Positions 40,743-49,403 of a DNA stretch of 55,231 nt are shown here, one piece after another. Source of the DNA: JBCAWW01 sp039024315 (GTDB taxonomy: Bacteria > Bacteroidota > Bacteroidia > J057). The DNA lies in assembly GCA_039024315.1 (NCBI GenBank), contig JBCCQN010000025.1:1-55231 (forward strand), read 5' to 3'. The position numbers were made by a program, and so were the translations under genes. A model generated the notes under the pieces. That model was given only the letters and a program-made list of their open reading frames with translations. It searched no databases and was not told the origin of the DNA. Position 1 is the stretch's first letter. Each line of letters opens with the position of its first letter.

Positions 40743-43091
40743 ATGAAAAATCATGTGTCACCCTTTCTCAATAGCGAGTATTTGCTATCTGAGCCTCCCG
40801 AACCTGTCCGCAATTTAGCGCCTACTGCTGCCATGGAGGCGAGTTCGCCCTTTATGGCAGAGTTTGAAGCTTTTGCTGGGGAGGATTCAATCGATGTCAA
40901 AAAAGCAGAGCAGGAGGAGCTAATCAACGAACTCTTTGATGAAGAGTTTGAAGATGCCTTGGAGGACCTAGCGCACCAAGCCTATCAGTTTCGAGAGTCG
41001 ACTATAACATCTAGCCATAATTCTGGCAATAACCGCTACGCGGAGCAGCTAATCCAAGCTGAGTTTTCGCCCTTGCTCAATGAGGTTGATCGCTTGCACG
41101 ATCACTATGTGGATATGGCGGAAAAGTATGATGCTGGCGAATTGGATGAAATTGGCTTTGAAAGCTTGCTCGAGCAATATGAGCCCATCTTTATGCAGGA
41201 AAGTCCGCAATACGATTATTTCTTCAAAAGAATCAGAAAGGCTGTGGGTAAAGTGGCCAAGAAAGCCAAAAAAGCAGTCAAAAAAGCGGTTTCTTTCGCC
41301 AAGAAAATAGGCTTAGGACCGATCCTCAGAAGACTAAAAGGGATTGTGAAAAAGTTTTTGAAGGGTTTTCTCAACCGAGCAATGAGAAAAATCCCTCGTT
41401 CCCTCAGACCCTTAGCAGAAAAACTCCGCAAAAGGTATCTAAAGATGGAGACTCCTGCTATGGAAGAGGAAGGGCCCTTACAAGAAGAGCTTAATTTTGC
41501 GGTTGCAGAACTACTCACGGCCAAATCTCAAGCAGAAATGGACCATAATATGGAGCTGTTTATGCAAGAAATGGATGAGCCTGTGGAAGAATCCGAAGAG
41601 GAAGTTCTAGAGCGTGCCCGTGAGCAGTTGGTGCAAAATTTGAGCGAATTGGAAGAGGGTGGAGACCCTGAGCCTGCCGTAGAGCAGTTTGTCTCTGCGG
41701 TTATGATCGGCCTAAAGTGGGCTATTCGAATTATCGGTAAGAAGCGAGTCAAAAAGTTTCTGGTCAGAATTCTTTCTGGGATTGCGAGGCGTTATATCGG
41801 TTCAGCTAACGCAAGACGCTTATCCTCATTTATTGTGGATCAAGGCTTCAAACTCCTACGCCTAGAGTTGTCCGAAGGCGAACTGATGAATATGAACCAT
41901 GAAGTGGTCGCTTTGACTTTGCAAGAGACCTTGTTAGACGTGGCTCAATTGCCGGATCATATCCTTGAAAATGAGAGCTTGCTCGAAGGCTACACGATCG
42001 AAGCCTTTGAAAAGGCGGCCCGTACCAATTTGCCCGATATGTTGAGCGAAAGAGTTTATCGTAAGCATCCCCGCCTGAGAGAGTCTGCTAAGCACAAATT
42101 GATGTGGCAAGCTCGTCGCAAGCGCAACGGTCGTATGGCTCGCTACAAAAAGATGAACAAAGAGATGGAAGTTGAGCTATCTCCCTTGCTTATGGACGAA
42201 ATCAAAACCCATAAAGGCTTGAGCCTCTCGCAGTATCTGCGTGATAGCATGGGGGTAGATGTCAATGATACAGTAGTAGCCAAGGCGCATTTATTTGAGT
42301 TGATGCCCGGTGGCAATCTCATGGAAATAGCCGAGGAGGAAGCCATGATTGGCGGAGCTAGTCGTTTGGGTAAGTATCAGCTGCATCCATTGACCTCCAC
42401 CGCGGCAGGCTTACTCTTTGGGGAGCCCAATGTGTCTTGCAAAGCCAAGGGCAAGTGTTTGTCTGCCGGACGTAGAGGCAAAAGAGGGCATCGGTATTAT
42501 TACTTACAGATCAAGCAGAAAATGCCGCAAATGTATAAGCTTACTGACGGTACGATGGCCTTGCGTAAACCGAGCTTCACTCGCTTGCAGTTTCATTTTC
42601 CTGGCTCAGTGATCAAGCTTACTCAATTTTTGAGTGAAGCGGATTCGCAGTCCATCAACACTTTATTGCGCAACGGGCAACAGGGCAGAGGGCTGGCCAT
42701 GGCCAATTTGATTTTGGCCCAAGGCATAGAGAGAAGCTTCCGCTTTCCTGAAAACGGCCAGCTGATGATGGTACATCCCTTAGTGCTACCTGGGCCACGC
42801 TCTGCTTATGCGCTGAATTTCATTCCTGCGGCTTTACAAAAGGCGATTAAGGAAAGGTTAATCGAAAGTACGCAGCAAGCCTTAGCCGAGTATCTGCAGC
42901 TAAACGGAGGCGACTTTGACCGCGAAATTGGGCGTGAGGAAGATGGTGTCAGTCTAAGCTTTGAAATTAGCGCTAACGATATCATGACTGAAATGGCGAA
43001 GTATCTAGTAGCGACTCCAGATGTCTTGCTAAGTAAGCAAAGTCCAACCGTAGCGCTGAAAGTCCAAGCAGATGTATCGCTTGAGTCTTGA
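40743..43091 (+). CDS. SPF-leader protein with basic amphipathic segments
   Basis: A 782-residue protein of unknown function, first gene of the cluster. No Sec signal. The leader has SPFL (residue 6) and SPFM (35) in an acidic setting (EEFEDALEDL). Residues about 161-236 are extremely basic and helical (KKAKKAVKKAVSFAKKIGLG, then LRRLKGIVKKFLKGFL); a second basic helix lies near 320-353 (KWAIRIIGKKRVKKFLVRIL). Later come RVYRKHPRLRE, HPLTSTAAGLLFGEP and a C-terminal half I vaguely recall from unnamed large proteins of other phyla. ATG 40743 is chosen over an upstream TTG. It could be a membrane-active or nucleic-acid-binding effector. Confidence 0.7.
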   Translation: MKNHVSPFLNSEYLLSEPPEPVRNLAPTAAMEASSPFMAEFEAFAGEDSIDVKKAEQEELINELFDEEFEDALEDLAHQAYQFRESTITSSHNSGNNRYAEQLIQAEFSPLLNEVDRLHDHYVDMAEKYDAGELDEIGFESLLEQYEPIFMQESPQYDYFFKRIRKAVGKVAKKAKKAVKKAVSFAKKIGLGPILRRLKGIVKKFLKGFLNRAMRKIPRSLRPLAEKLRKRYLKMETPAMEEEGPLQEELNFAVAELLTAKSQAEMDHNMELFMQEMDEPVEESEEEVLERAREQLVQNLSELEEGGDPEPAVEQFVSAVMIGLKWAIRIIGKKRVKKFLVRILSGIARRYIGSANARRLSSFIVDQGFKLLRLELSEGELMNMNHEVVALTLQETLLDVAQLPDHILENESLLEGYTIEAFEKAARTNLPDMLSERVYRKHPRLRESAKHKLMWQARRKRNGRMARYKKMNKEMEVELSPLLMDEIKTHKGLSLSQYLRDSMGVDVNDTVVAKAHLFELMPGGNLMEIAEEEAMIGGASRLGKYQLHPLTSTAAGLLFGEPNVSCKAKGKCLSAGRRGKRGHRYYYLQIKQKMPQMYKLTDGTMALRKPSFTRLQFHFPGSVIKLTQFLSEADSQSINTLLRNGQQGRGLAMANLILAQGIERSFRFPENGQLMMVHPLVLPGPRSAYALNFIPAALQKAIKERLIESTQQALAEYLQLNGGDFDREIGREEDGVSLSFEISANDIMTEMAKYLVATPDVLLSKQSPTVALKVQADVSLES

Positions 43092-44328
43092 TACCCAAGG
43101 GACTGATCTCCAGCTCCACCGACAGCTCACCCATTGGTCCAAGGCCATTGATCGCCTAGGCAATTGGGAGGAGCTAGCCTCGGAAGCCGCTTGGCAAAGC
43201 CTAGAGTATTATTTGGGAACTTCGATCAGGTATGAACTGAGTCAAAGTCTCCAGATACTAAACACGAGCTGTCGGCGTCTGCAAATGGAGTATCCCCAAC
43301 TATCACCGGATCAGGCTAAGCGTTCTTTGAATAAGCTAAGGAAGCGTTATCTCCAAATGGAAACTACCTTAGATTTTTTTGGAGATGCGATCAACTCTCG
43401 CACGAGCCCGCAATTGGCGGCTCTTTTGCGAGCTTGCGATCATATGGCGCTTCAATCTATGGCGGTGATTTTAAAGCCCATGGGGCATGAAGTTCCCCCG
43501 GTACTTACTTATGTCGATAAGGGATTGGGAGCTTCTATTTTGAAGGCTGGCCTACGGTTGTGGGATCAAAAAACCATCAATCCGGTGGCAGCCATTAAGG
43601 TAGTGCGCCATAATCTGCTGAGGCCTACTTCTTTGATCCACGAGTCTGGGCATCAACTAGCTCATATGTTGGGATGGAATGAAGATTTGCGGGCCTTGCT
43701 TTACCGCCAGCTTGCTGACTACAGTGAGGAATATGCCACAATCTGGTCAAGTTGGGCTTCTGAGATGGCTGCCGATACTTTTGCTTTTGTCCATACTGGA
43801 TATGCGGCTGTGTGCTCCTTACATGATGTGCTCTCGGGAACGGATGATTTTGTGTTTCGCTTTATGCCGGGAGACCCACATCCGATCAGTTATCTGCGGG
43901 TAAGGTGGAATATAGCTATGTGTCGGCTGGCTTATGGCCCAGGGCCGTGGGATGAGCTGGAGCAAAGTTGGATGAGGCATTATCCTATTGCAGAAGCGGG
44001 GCCAGAACTCTCAGACTTTTTTAGCTGGTCTGAGAGATTCATGACCCTCATTGCCTCCATCTGTTTAGAGGAGCCCTTAAACTGTTTTCGTAGGAGGACT
44101 ATTCAAGATTGGATATCCCCGCAGAGAGTCTCGCCGCTGGCTTTACAACAACTAAAATATGCGGCAGGCAATAGTTGGGGAAATGCTACGCATGGACAAA
44201 GACAAGAAGCCCTTAGGCTTTTGGCTTGGTATGGCTATCAAATTGGTACCCAAGCAGAACTGGCTCCTAAATATATAGATGAGCAAAGAGAACTACTGAT
44301 CAAAATTGGACAGAATCAATCAAACTAA
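43072..44328 (+). CDS. Gluzincin-like zinc metallopeptidase
   Basis: A 418-residue protein with a zinc-peptidase signature: LIHESGHQLAHML, with His190 and His194 as ligands and Glu191 as base, and a likely third ligand Glu231 in ASEMAADTFAF, the E..AD spacing of gluzincins. No signal peptide or membrane segment. Residues 89-97 (LRKRYLQME) repeat a motif of the preceding protein (LRKRYLKME at 228-236). The start overlaps the upstream gene by 20 bases, so the two are coupled. It may process the leader protein or act on a target; not an assigned MEROPS family. Confidence 0.75.
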   Translation: MYRLSLDTQGTDLQLHRQLTHWSKAIDRLGNWEELASEAAWQSLEYYLGTSIRYELSQSLQILNTSCRRLQMEYPQLSPDQAKRSLNKLRKRYLQMETTLDFFGDAINSRTSPQLAALLRACDHMALQSMAVILKPMGHEVPPVLTYVDKGLGASILKAGLRLWDQKTINPVAAIKVVRHNLLRPTSLIHESGHQLAHMLGWNEDLRALLYRQLADYSEEYATIWSSWASEMAADTFAFVHTGYAAVCSLHDVLSGTDDFVFRFMPGDPHPISYLRVRWNIAMCRLAYGPGPWDELEQSWMRHYPIAEAGPELSDFFSWSERFMTLIASICLEEPLNCFRRRTIQDWISPQRVSPLALQQLKYAAGNSWGNATHGQRQEALRLLAWYGYQIGTQAELAPKYIDEQRELLIKIGQNQSN

Positions 44329-44347
44329 ACCAAAACGAAACATCATA

Positions 44348-44686
44348 ATGGCTAAACAGACCACAGGACAGACTCCAAATGAGCTAGAAGTACTCAATAC
44401 TAAATTGCTCGAATTGACCAAGCAGCTCAAAAGTAAGACTTCAGTTGCGAGGTCTCAGGAAAGGCAAATAAAAGCCTTGTCAGCAGAAATTGAAGCGCTG
44501 AAAAAGGAGGTCAATACGGTAAATGATCAGGCCACTAAGGCCGTAATTGATACCATCCAAAAGTATGCTGACCTAAAGTTAAAAGTCTCAGGCATTGGCC
44601 TTAGCTCGGAAGGCTCTGGCACTTGGTGTTTGAGTACGCCTAATAGCCAATGTCCACCTCTAAAAGGGGGATTTCTCACTACTTAA
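44348..44686 (+). CDS. Small coiled-coil protein of SPF cluster
   Basis: A 112-residue protein. Residues about 12-75 form a heptad-like coiled coil (LEVLNTKLLELTKQLKSKTS, SAEIEALKKEVNTVN), followed by a compact Cys-containing tail (GTWCLSTPNSQCPPLKGG). ATG 44348 is preferred; the open frame extends 14 codons upstream into the previous gene. It lies 19 bases after the metallopeptidase and 19 before the next gene, so it is an operon member, perhaps a scaffold or chaperone. Confidence 0.65.
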   Translation: MAKQTTGQTPNELEVLNTKLLELTKQLKSKTSVARSQERQIKALSAEIEALKKEVNTVNDQATKAVIDTIQKYADLKLKVSGIGLSSEGSGTWCLSTPNSQCPPLKGGFLTT

Positions 44687-44705
44687 ACCCAAAAAACGAA
44701 AAAAA

Positions 44706-45830
44706 ATGTTTAGAAGATTAATAGCATCATATGCTCCGGCCGAGCAATTAGCCAGAACCTTGGATTTGTTTAGAGCAAATCCTATGCATCTTCAAGCCTT
44801 AATTGAAGCTGCCTATTATCTGAGAACCAATGAAGAGGGAGCAGAATTAGGGGGACCGCAAAGACGGGATGCCTTAAATGACCTACCTCCATTTGTTTGG
44901 GCTTTATTAGAAAATTTTATTGGCGCTAATGGCAATGCCCAAGTGGTGGGTCGCGGGAATGTCCTCTGGGATCATCTGATATACGCTTATCTAGTAGAAA
45001 ATACACGTGTATTAGAAGTCTTTCAAAAGGTGATTTATGAATACGTACATGGCGAGAAACTGGGTACTCCTATCGATAGCGATAGTCTTGCCTGGTTGAG
45101 AAATACAGAAGTATTATTCTTCTCTACCGCTAACCAGTTTTCGATACTCAATACGGTTAGCAGTATCCGCCCAGACAAGCAAGCTACCCGCCGCAACAAC
45201 TACTTTCGGATGTTTGGTATGGATCTCAATCATGGTACTGCCGATGGCAACGCTTATCCTTACCGTAGAGCAGATGCTTCTAATAAAGAATTTGTAGATA
45301 CTTTCGAGAAGTTTTTGCAGGAGGTTTGGGTTGGTATCTCCAACTTTGGCAACAGTAGCGGGATCAACCGCACCGATGCCTCTGCGATTGCCAACCTCGC
45401 GAGACAGCTAAATATTATGCTCTTGGCCCGTCGTCAAAATGGCAATCTCAGTAGAGAAGAGTTTGCGCATGTGGCCTTACTCTCATGGTTTCACCTAACG
45501 CTGGAAGTGCAAAACAATGCGCCGATCATCCAGTCTTTACGAGCCAACAGCTCAAATGCCGATCAGCGTTTGTTTAAAGTAGCAGAAAAAGTAGGCGTCA
45601 AAGCTCACGCCAAAACCTATGACTTCCTCCAATTAGCTGATCCTATGTCTCGCCTGTTGATCCAAATTGAGGACGGAGACTTTAATAATGTCGCCAATGT
45701 CCCAGCGCTTTATCAACCAGGAGTCTTGGAGGATGATATGAGGACCATTATCACTCATTGGTCCATCGCGACTGGCCGCGACATGAAGGTCCAGCGCGGT
45801 AAGAATCTCACTGTTGTTTCAAATAATTAA
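44706..45830 (+). CDS. Unknown 374-residue protein of SPF cluster
   Basis: A mostly helical, soluble 374-residue protein without signal peptide or known domain. Distinct stretches: PPFVWALLENFIGANGNAQV, WDHLIYAYLVENTRVLEVFQ, NYFRMFGMDLNHGTADGNAY and ALLSWFHLTLEVQNNAPIIQ. Composition differs from its acidic neighbours. It sits inside the five-gene run and is followed by R2 copy D, which separates it from the hydrolase gene. It could be a structural or adaptor component; no function is claimed. Confidence 0.65.
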   Translation: MFRRLIASYAPAEQLARTLDLFRANPMHLQALIEAAYYLRTNEEGAELGGPQRRDALNDLPPFVWALLENFIGANGNAQVVGRGNVLWDHLIYAYLVENTRVLEVFQKVIYEYVHGEKLGTPIDSDSLAWLRNTEVLFFSTANQFSILNTVSSIRPDKQATRRNNYFRMFGMDLNHGTADGNAYPYRRADASNKEFVDTFEKFLQEVWVGISNFGNSSGINRTDASAIANLARQLNIMLLARRQNGNLSREEFAHVALLSWFHLTLEVQNNAPIIQSLRANSSNADQRLFKVAEKVGVKAHAKTYDFLQLADPMSRLLIQIEDGDFNNVANVPALYQPGVLEDDMRTIITHWSIATGRDMKVQRGKNLTVVSNN

Positions 45831-45837
45831 GAAAAAA

Positions 45838-45954
45838 GTAGTGAGTATCCCGAAAGCTTTCGGGAGTATTCAGTATCGAGTAAAAAGGTTCTTATGAGCC
45901 ATATAGCTCAATTTTCCTAGGTCTCAATACTGAATACTATTGTCTAAGCACTAG
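45838..45954 (-). repeat. R2 intergenic element, copy D
   Basis: A reverse-orientation R2 with the full palindrome CCCGAAAGCTTTCGGG. The terminal AGTATTCAGTA pairs with TACTGAATACT about 80 bases away, and an inner TGAGC/GCTCA hairpin replaces the GCTATC/GATAGC of copy B. It interrupts the SPF operon. Confidence 0.85.
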
Positions 45955-46037
45955 CTTAGGATTGAGCTTAACAGGGAAGGGGCAAAACGGCCCCTTCACC
46001 CTTCTTTTTCTAAAAAGAAGATCAATATCAGCCAATA

Positions 46038-48686
46038 ATGGAAGAAAGAAATAACTCATATTATGAGTCGGAATCCCTATCTCCATTTTTAGAGGAGTTT
46101 GCTTGGGAAACCGAATCTGGGCTAAGCCAACAGGCACGAGCTAGCGAGCAAAATACAAGTCCTTTTCTCGAAGCAGAATTGGAAGAAGACTTTTTTCGTC
46201 TGCCCAGCTTCGGCCGTAAAAGGAGAAAGAAAAGTATCTCTCCTGCTCGCTCTAGAGCCACGAAGATAAACCCTCAACAAGCCGATTATCCCAGTGGTAG
46301 AAAGCCTAGCAAAGAAGCAAACTATTGGGAAGATTTTCGGCACAGGCTAGCCTGCTTGGCCGAAAAAGAATGGATAAAGTGGGATCAAGGAAATTTGAAG
46401 GAAACAAAAGATAAAGCCAAAGCATATATCACGAAATACTTTATTTCTGCCGGGATGTCTCCCAATAAGGGGGCAGAACTAGCTGAAAATGGTACCGCAT
46501 GGTCTGCCGCTTTTATTTCCCATATGATGGAGCTTGCTGGTGCGGGTAATAAGTTTAAATATGCCATAGGTCATCATGCCTATATGAAAGAGGCAAAATT
46601 CAATCGTCAAAATAACCGATCTAATCCGTTCCGTTTGTATGATCTTGCAGAAGCAAAGCCTGAAGTGGGGGACCTGATTTGCCTCTACAGAGGTTGCTTT
46701 GCTATGACCTATCAAAATATTGAACAAGCAGATTGGCAAAAAAAATGTCCCGATGGATATACACGAGAAACCTCAGCCCATTGTGATATCATCGTCAAGG
46801 TAGAGGAGGATAAAGTTTGGGTGATCGGAGGTAATACCAGTGATTATAGAGGACTCAAAAAAAATACTTGTGGTAAAAAGTCTATCCGCTTAAACGGACA
46901 AGGATATTTTTCGAAGCAAAACAAACGCTTTGCTCTCCTCAAGATCAAAACTGATTTGGGAGTCCCCGCCCCTAGTGGCATCCAATATCAAAATTGCGAT
47001 GGACAAAGTATCACTACTGCTGGCTCAGCTAGCACCTACAAGCAAGCCGCTCCTACGACAGATCGGCCTGCTAACTTAAGTTTTGCGGTGCGCCAAAACC
47101 AAAAATGGTCTCAAAGACTAGGCTGGGACGAATATTACCAACAGATCAATGACTTCTTGCTCCCAATCATGGGACTAGAGGCCATGAGTATGTCCCCAGT
47201 AAATTTTGCCGAAGCGGTTAAATTATGGCAGGCTCAGAGTGGTTTTAGAGGCAAAGATGTCGACGGGATCATTGGGCCCAAGACTTGGCGTAAGCTAAAA
47301 CGAGCGATAGGAATCGCACAAGAACTTTGGAGAGAGGAAACCCTCTCGGAAGAAGAGGAGTTGGCAAAGCATTTGAGGGAGGAGGATGCTTTTGAACTTG
47401 ACGAACTTGAGTATGAGGCATACGCCACCGAACCTACCGAAGACGCTGCAATGGAGGACCAGATTGCCTCAGAGCTGGAAGAAGAATTGGATGAGTACGA
47501 ACTCATCGATGAATGGGTTGATTGGGAATTGGAAGAGGAGGAACTCGCCCCTCAAAAAAAGGGCACTTCTCGCTTTGCCATTCAATCTACCAAGACTTGG
47601 GAGAGACATGGCGATCTTAGAAGTGCAGCTTATCGCAACCAAATTTATGGCTTGATTGTCCATACTACGGGGGGGAGTTTGCCTGGTAAAGCTGTAGCAG
47701 CGGGTATTTATCCAGCCCAAATGGCTATTGACTATTACACCCGAGCCAGCTCCAAAGGGACTCACTATGTCAATGGGTGGGGAGGCTACGCTGGCAATGA
47801 TCTTAGCCAGATTGCCAATGAAAAATACAAAGCCAATGGAGTTGGTATGGGTAAGCAAAGAAAATCGATTCAGGCGGGAAGATTTGCTCAGGACCTCAAC
47901 CCCAATGTAGTGCGTCTTTGGCGGCAAAGATGGCCTCAATACCGTTATCCAACCAGACTATTACCTGCTCATCCCAATACTTGCTGTGTGCATATGGAGT
48001 GTACACCTCTGCTATATTACCAAAACGGAAAAAGCTATTGGGCCGAAGGTTATGAGCCTCTGCGTGAAGACATACGCTTTACCCAAGCCCAGCACGAATC
48101 CGTTGTGATGTTGGCTTGCGATATGGCCTTGCGCTATGGTTGGGACCAAGAACCGAATTGGTGGCGTAGTCCGAGACTGTTGGGACATGAAGATTTGTCT
48201 CCCATCTCACGACATGATAGACGTGGAGGATGGGATCCGGGCGGATTACGCGACAAGCCCTATTTTGACTGGGAATATGTCTATCAACGGATCGCCGAAA
48301 TCGTAGCGGATGACTATCGAGAGATCAGAAACGCTACTTTTGTCCCTAGCTCAAGTGCGAAGCCAGCTCCAAGACAAACGGCTAGTTCTTTTACTAGGCA
48401 AGGGGTTCGTCCCTCTGAGCCGGCTCAGGTAGTAGTTTCCTCTTTTGCGCGGGCAGTCAGGCTCAATGCTAAGTACGCTCGCCGTCTAGGTTGGGAACGC
48501 TATTATGACGAAATCAACCAGCTCCTATTGCCGTATTTGGGACTCCAAAATATGAGTCTCTCTCCTGAGGCTTTTGCCGAAGGCATTCAACTTTATCAAA
48601 GAGATAAGGGCTTTAGAGGCAAAGATGCGGATGGTATCCTCGGACCCAAGACTTGGCGCAGACTGAGACGCGACCTTGGTGTTTGA
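46038..48686 (+). CDS. SPF-leader dual peptidoglycan hydrolase
   Basis: An 882-residue modular protein. A leader with SPFL at residues 15 and 41 resembles the 782-residue protein. Then a DUF2272 domain (about 85-305; TAWSAAFISHMMELAG, EVGDLICLYRG, HCDIIVKV, VIGGNTSDY), where Ser stands where NlpC/CHAP enzymes have Cys; a peptidoglycan-binding domain (345-420, DGIIGPKTWRKLKRAI); an acidic linker (425-515); an Amidase_2 domain (540-765, LIVHTTGG, HPNTCCVHM, LLGHEDLSPISRHD, GWDPGG); and a second binding domain (805-882). No Sec signal. It should cleave peptidoglycan amide bonds, probably outside the producer or during its release. Confidence 0.88.
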   Translation: MEERNNSYYESESLSPFLEEFAWETESGLSQQARASEQNTSPFLEAELEEDFFRLPSFGRKRRKKSISPARSRATKINPQQADYPSGRKPSKEANYWEDFRHRLACLAEKEWIKWDQGNLKETKDKAKAYITKYFISAGMSPNKGAELAENGTAWSAAFISHMMELAGAGNKFKYAIGHHAYMKEAKFNRQNNRSNPFRLYDLAEAKPEVGDLICLYRGCFAMTYQNIEQADWQKKCPDGYTRETSAHCDIIVKVEEDKVWVIGGNTSDYRGLKKNTCGKKSIRLNGQGYFSKQNKRFALLKIKTDLGVPAPSGIQYQNCDGQSITTAGSASTYKQAAPTTDRPANLSFAVRQNQKWSQRLGWDEYYQQINDFLLPIMGLEAMSMSPVNFAEAVKLWQAQSGFRGKDVDGIIGPKTWRKLKRAIGIAQELWREETLSEEEELAKHLREEDAFELDELEYEAYATEPTEDAAMEDQIASELEEELDEYELIDEWVDWELEEEELAPQKKGTSRFAIQSTKTWERHGDLRSAAYRNQIYGLIVHTTGGSLPGKAVAAGIYPAQMAIDYYTRASSKGTHYVNGWGGYAGNDLSQIANEKYKANGVGMGKQRKSIQAGRFAQDLNPNVVRLWRQRWPQYRYPTRLLPAHPNTCCVHMECTPLLYYQNGKSYWAEGYEPLREDIRFTQAQHESVVMLACDMALRYGWDQEPNWWRSPRLLGHEDLSPISRHDRRGGWDPGGLRDKPYFDWEYVYQRIAEIVADDYREIRNATFVPSSSAKPAPRQTASSFTRQGVRPSEPAQVVVSSFARAVRLNAKYARRLGWERYYDEINQLLLPYLGLQNMSLSPEAFAEGIQLYQRDKGFRGKDADGILGPKTWRRLRRDLGV

Positions 48687-48713
48687 ACCTAATCTACAAA
48701 TCATCGTCTAATC

Positions 48714-48748
48714 AAAAGGATTGTCGCTTAAAGAGGCAGTCCTTTTGC
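48714..48748 (+). terminator. Terminator of SPF cluster
   Basis: AAAGGATTG pairs with CAGTCCTTT (one G-T pair), extended inward by further pairs, and followed by TGCATTTTG. It begins 28 bases after the hydrolase stop. Confidence 0.75.
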
Positions 48749-48777
48749 ATTTTGCTGACATATTCTTTAGTGGATTA

Positions 48778-48796
48778 CGGCTTCGCCGAACGCTCA
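48778..48796 (+). repeat. R1 variant in leader of GNAT gene
   Basis: CGGCTTCGCCGAACGCTCA; stem CGGC/GCCG, loop TTC. Base-paired positions differ from the usual CCGC/GCGG yet still pair. Confidence 0.7.
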
Positions 48797-48809
48797 ACTC
48801 TAACCGACT

Positions 48810-49346
48810 ATGCCGATACAAACTCTCTCAAATGGGGAGATTCTAAATATACGGGAAGCGCAGCCAGAAGACGCCGCCAATTTGATCACCTATGTCAAAC
48901 AAGTTGCTGACGAAACGCAATTCTTGACCTTTGGTAGTGATGAATTTCTAATTAAAGAAGCCCAAGAAGCTACCCTGCTCAAAAATTATGCAGAGACCGA
49001 CAATCGACTTTTTCTCTTGGCTCTCCTTGAGCAGCAGATCGTCGGTATCCTCAATGTATTTGGCAATAGCAAACAACGCCTAAAGCATATCGGCGAGTTA
49101 GGAATGTCGGTCGCTAAGCTACACTGGCACAAAGGCATTGGTACTGCTTTGCTTACCAGCGCGCTCCATTGGGCGACAAGCAATCCGATCATCCGAAAAA
49201 TAGATCTTGGTGTCCAAGCCGACAATGCTGCGGCTATTCATCTATATTATAAATTGGGCTTCGAGCGCGAAGGTCGCCAAAGTCGCGGCTCCTTGATCAA
49301 TGGCGTGTTTTATGATGTCATCTTGATGGGCAAACAATTTGACTGA
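48810..49346 (+). CDS. GNAT-family N-acetyltransferase
   Basis: A 178-residue acetyltransferase of the RimJ/RimL-like GNAT type: LNIREAQPEDAANLITYVKQ, the CoA strand-loop MSVAKLHWHKGIGTALLTSA, and IDLGVQADNAAAIHLYYKLG with FEREGRQSRG. The last motif order is typical of small-molecule or N-terminal acetyltransferases. Substrate unknown. Its own stop codon TGA (49344-49346) is part of the R1 long-form repeat that begins at 49341. Confidence 0.85.
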   Translation: MPIQTLSNGEILNIREAQPEDAANLITYVKQVADETQFLTFGSDEFLIKEAQEATLLKNYAETDNRLFLLALLEQQIVGILNVFGNSKQRLKHIGELGMSVAKLHWHKGIGTALLTSALHWATSNPIIRKIDLGVQADNAAAIHLYYKLGFEREGRQSRGSLINGVFYDVILMGKQFD

Positions 49347-49364
49347 GCGTTCTGCGCAGCAGGC
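49341..49364 (+). repeat. R1 long-form repeat containing a stop codon
   Basis: GACTGAGCGTTCTGCGCAGC, then AGGC, identical over 24 bases to 12994-13017. The repeat's first codons give Asp-stop for the GNAT gene, so the element sets the C-terminus. Confidence 0.85.
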
Positions 49365-49403
49365 CAAAAAAATACAAGAGCGCCAGATACCCTAAGATTT
49401 ACT

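Noticed and set aside
47469..47939. 156-codon minus-strand frame inside the hydrolase gene
   Set aside because: It is antisense to a well-supported amidase domain and encodes nothing recognisable.
40743..48686. Idea that the cluster is a contractile injection or type VI system
   Set aside because: No sheath, tube, baseplate, spike or AAA+ ATPase gene is present in this window; only cargo-like proteins are seen.
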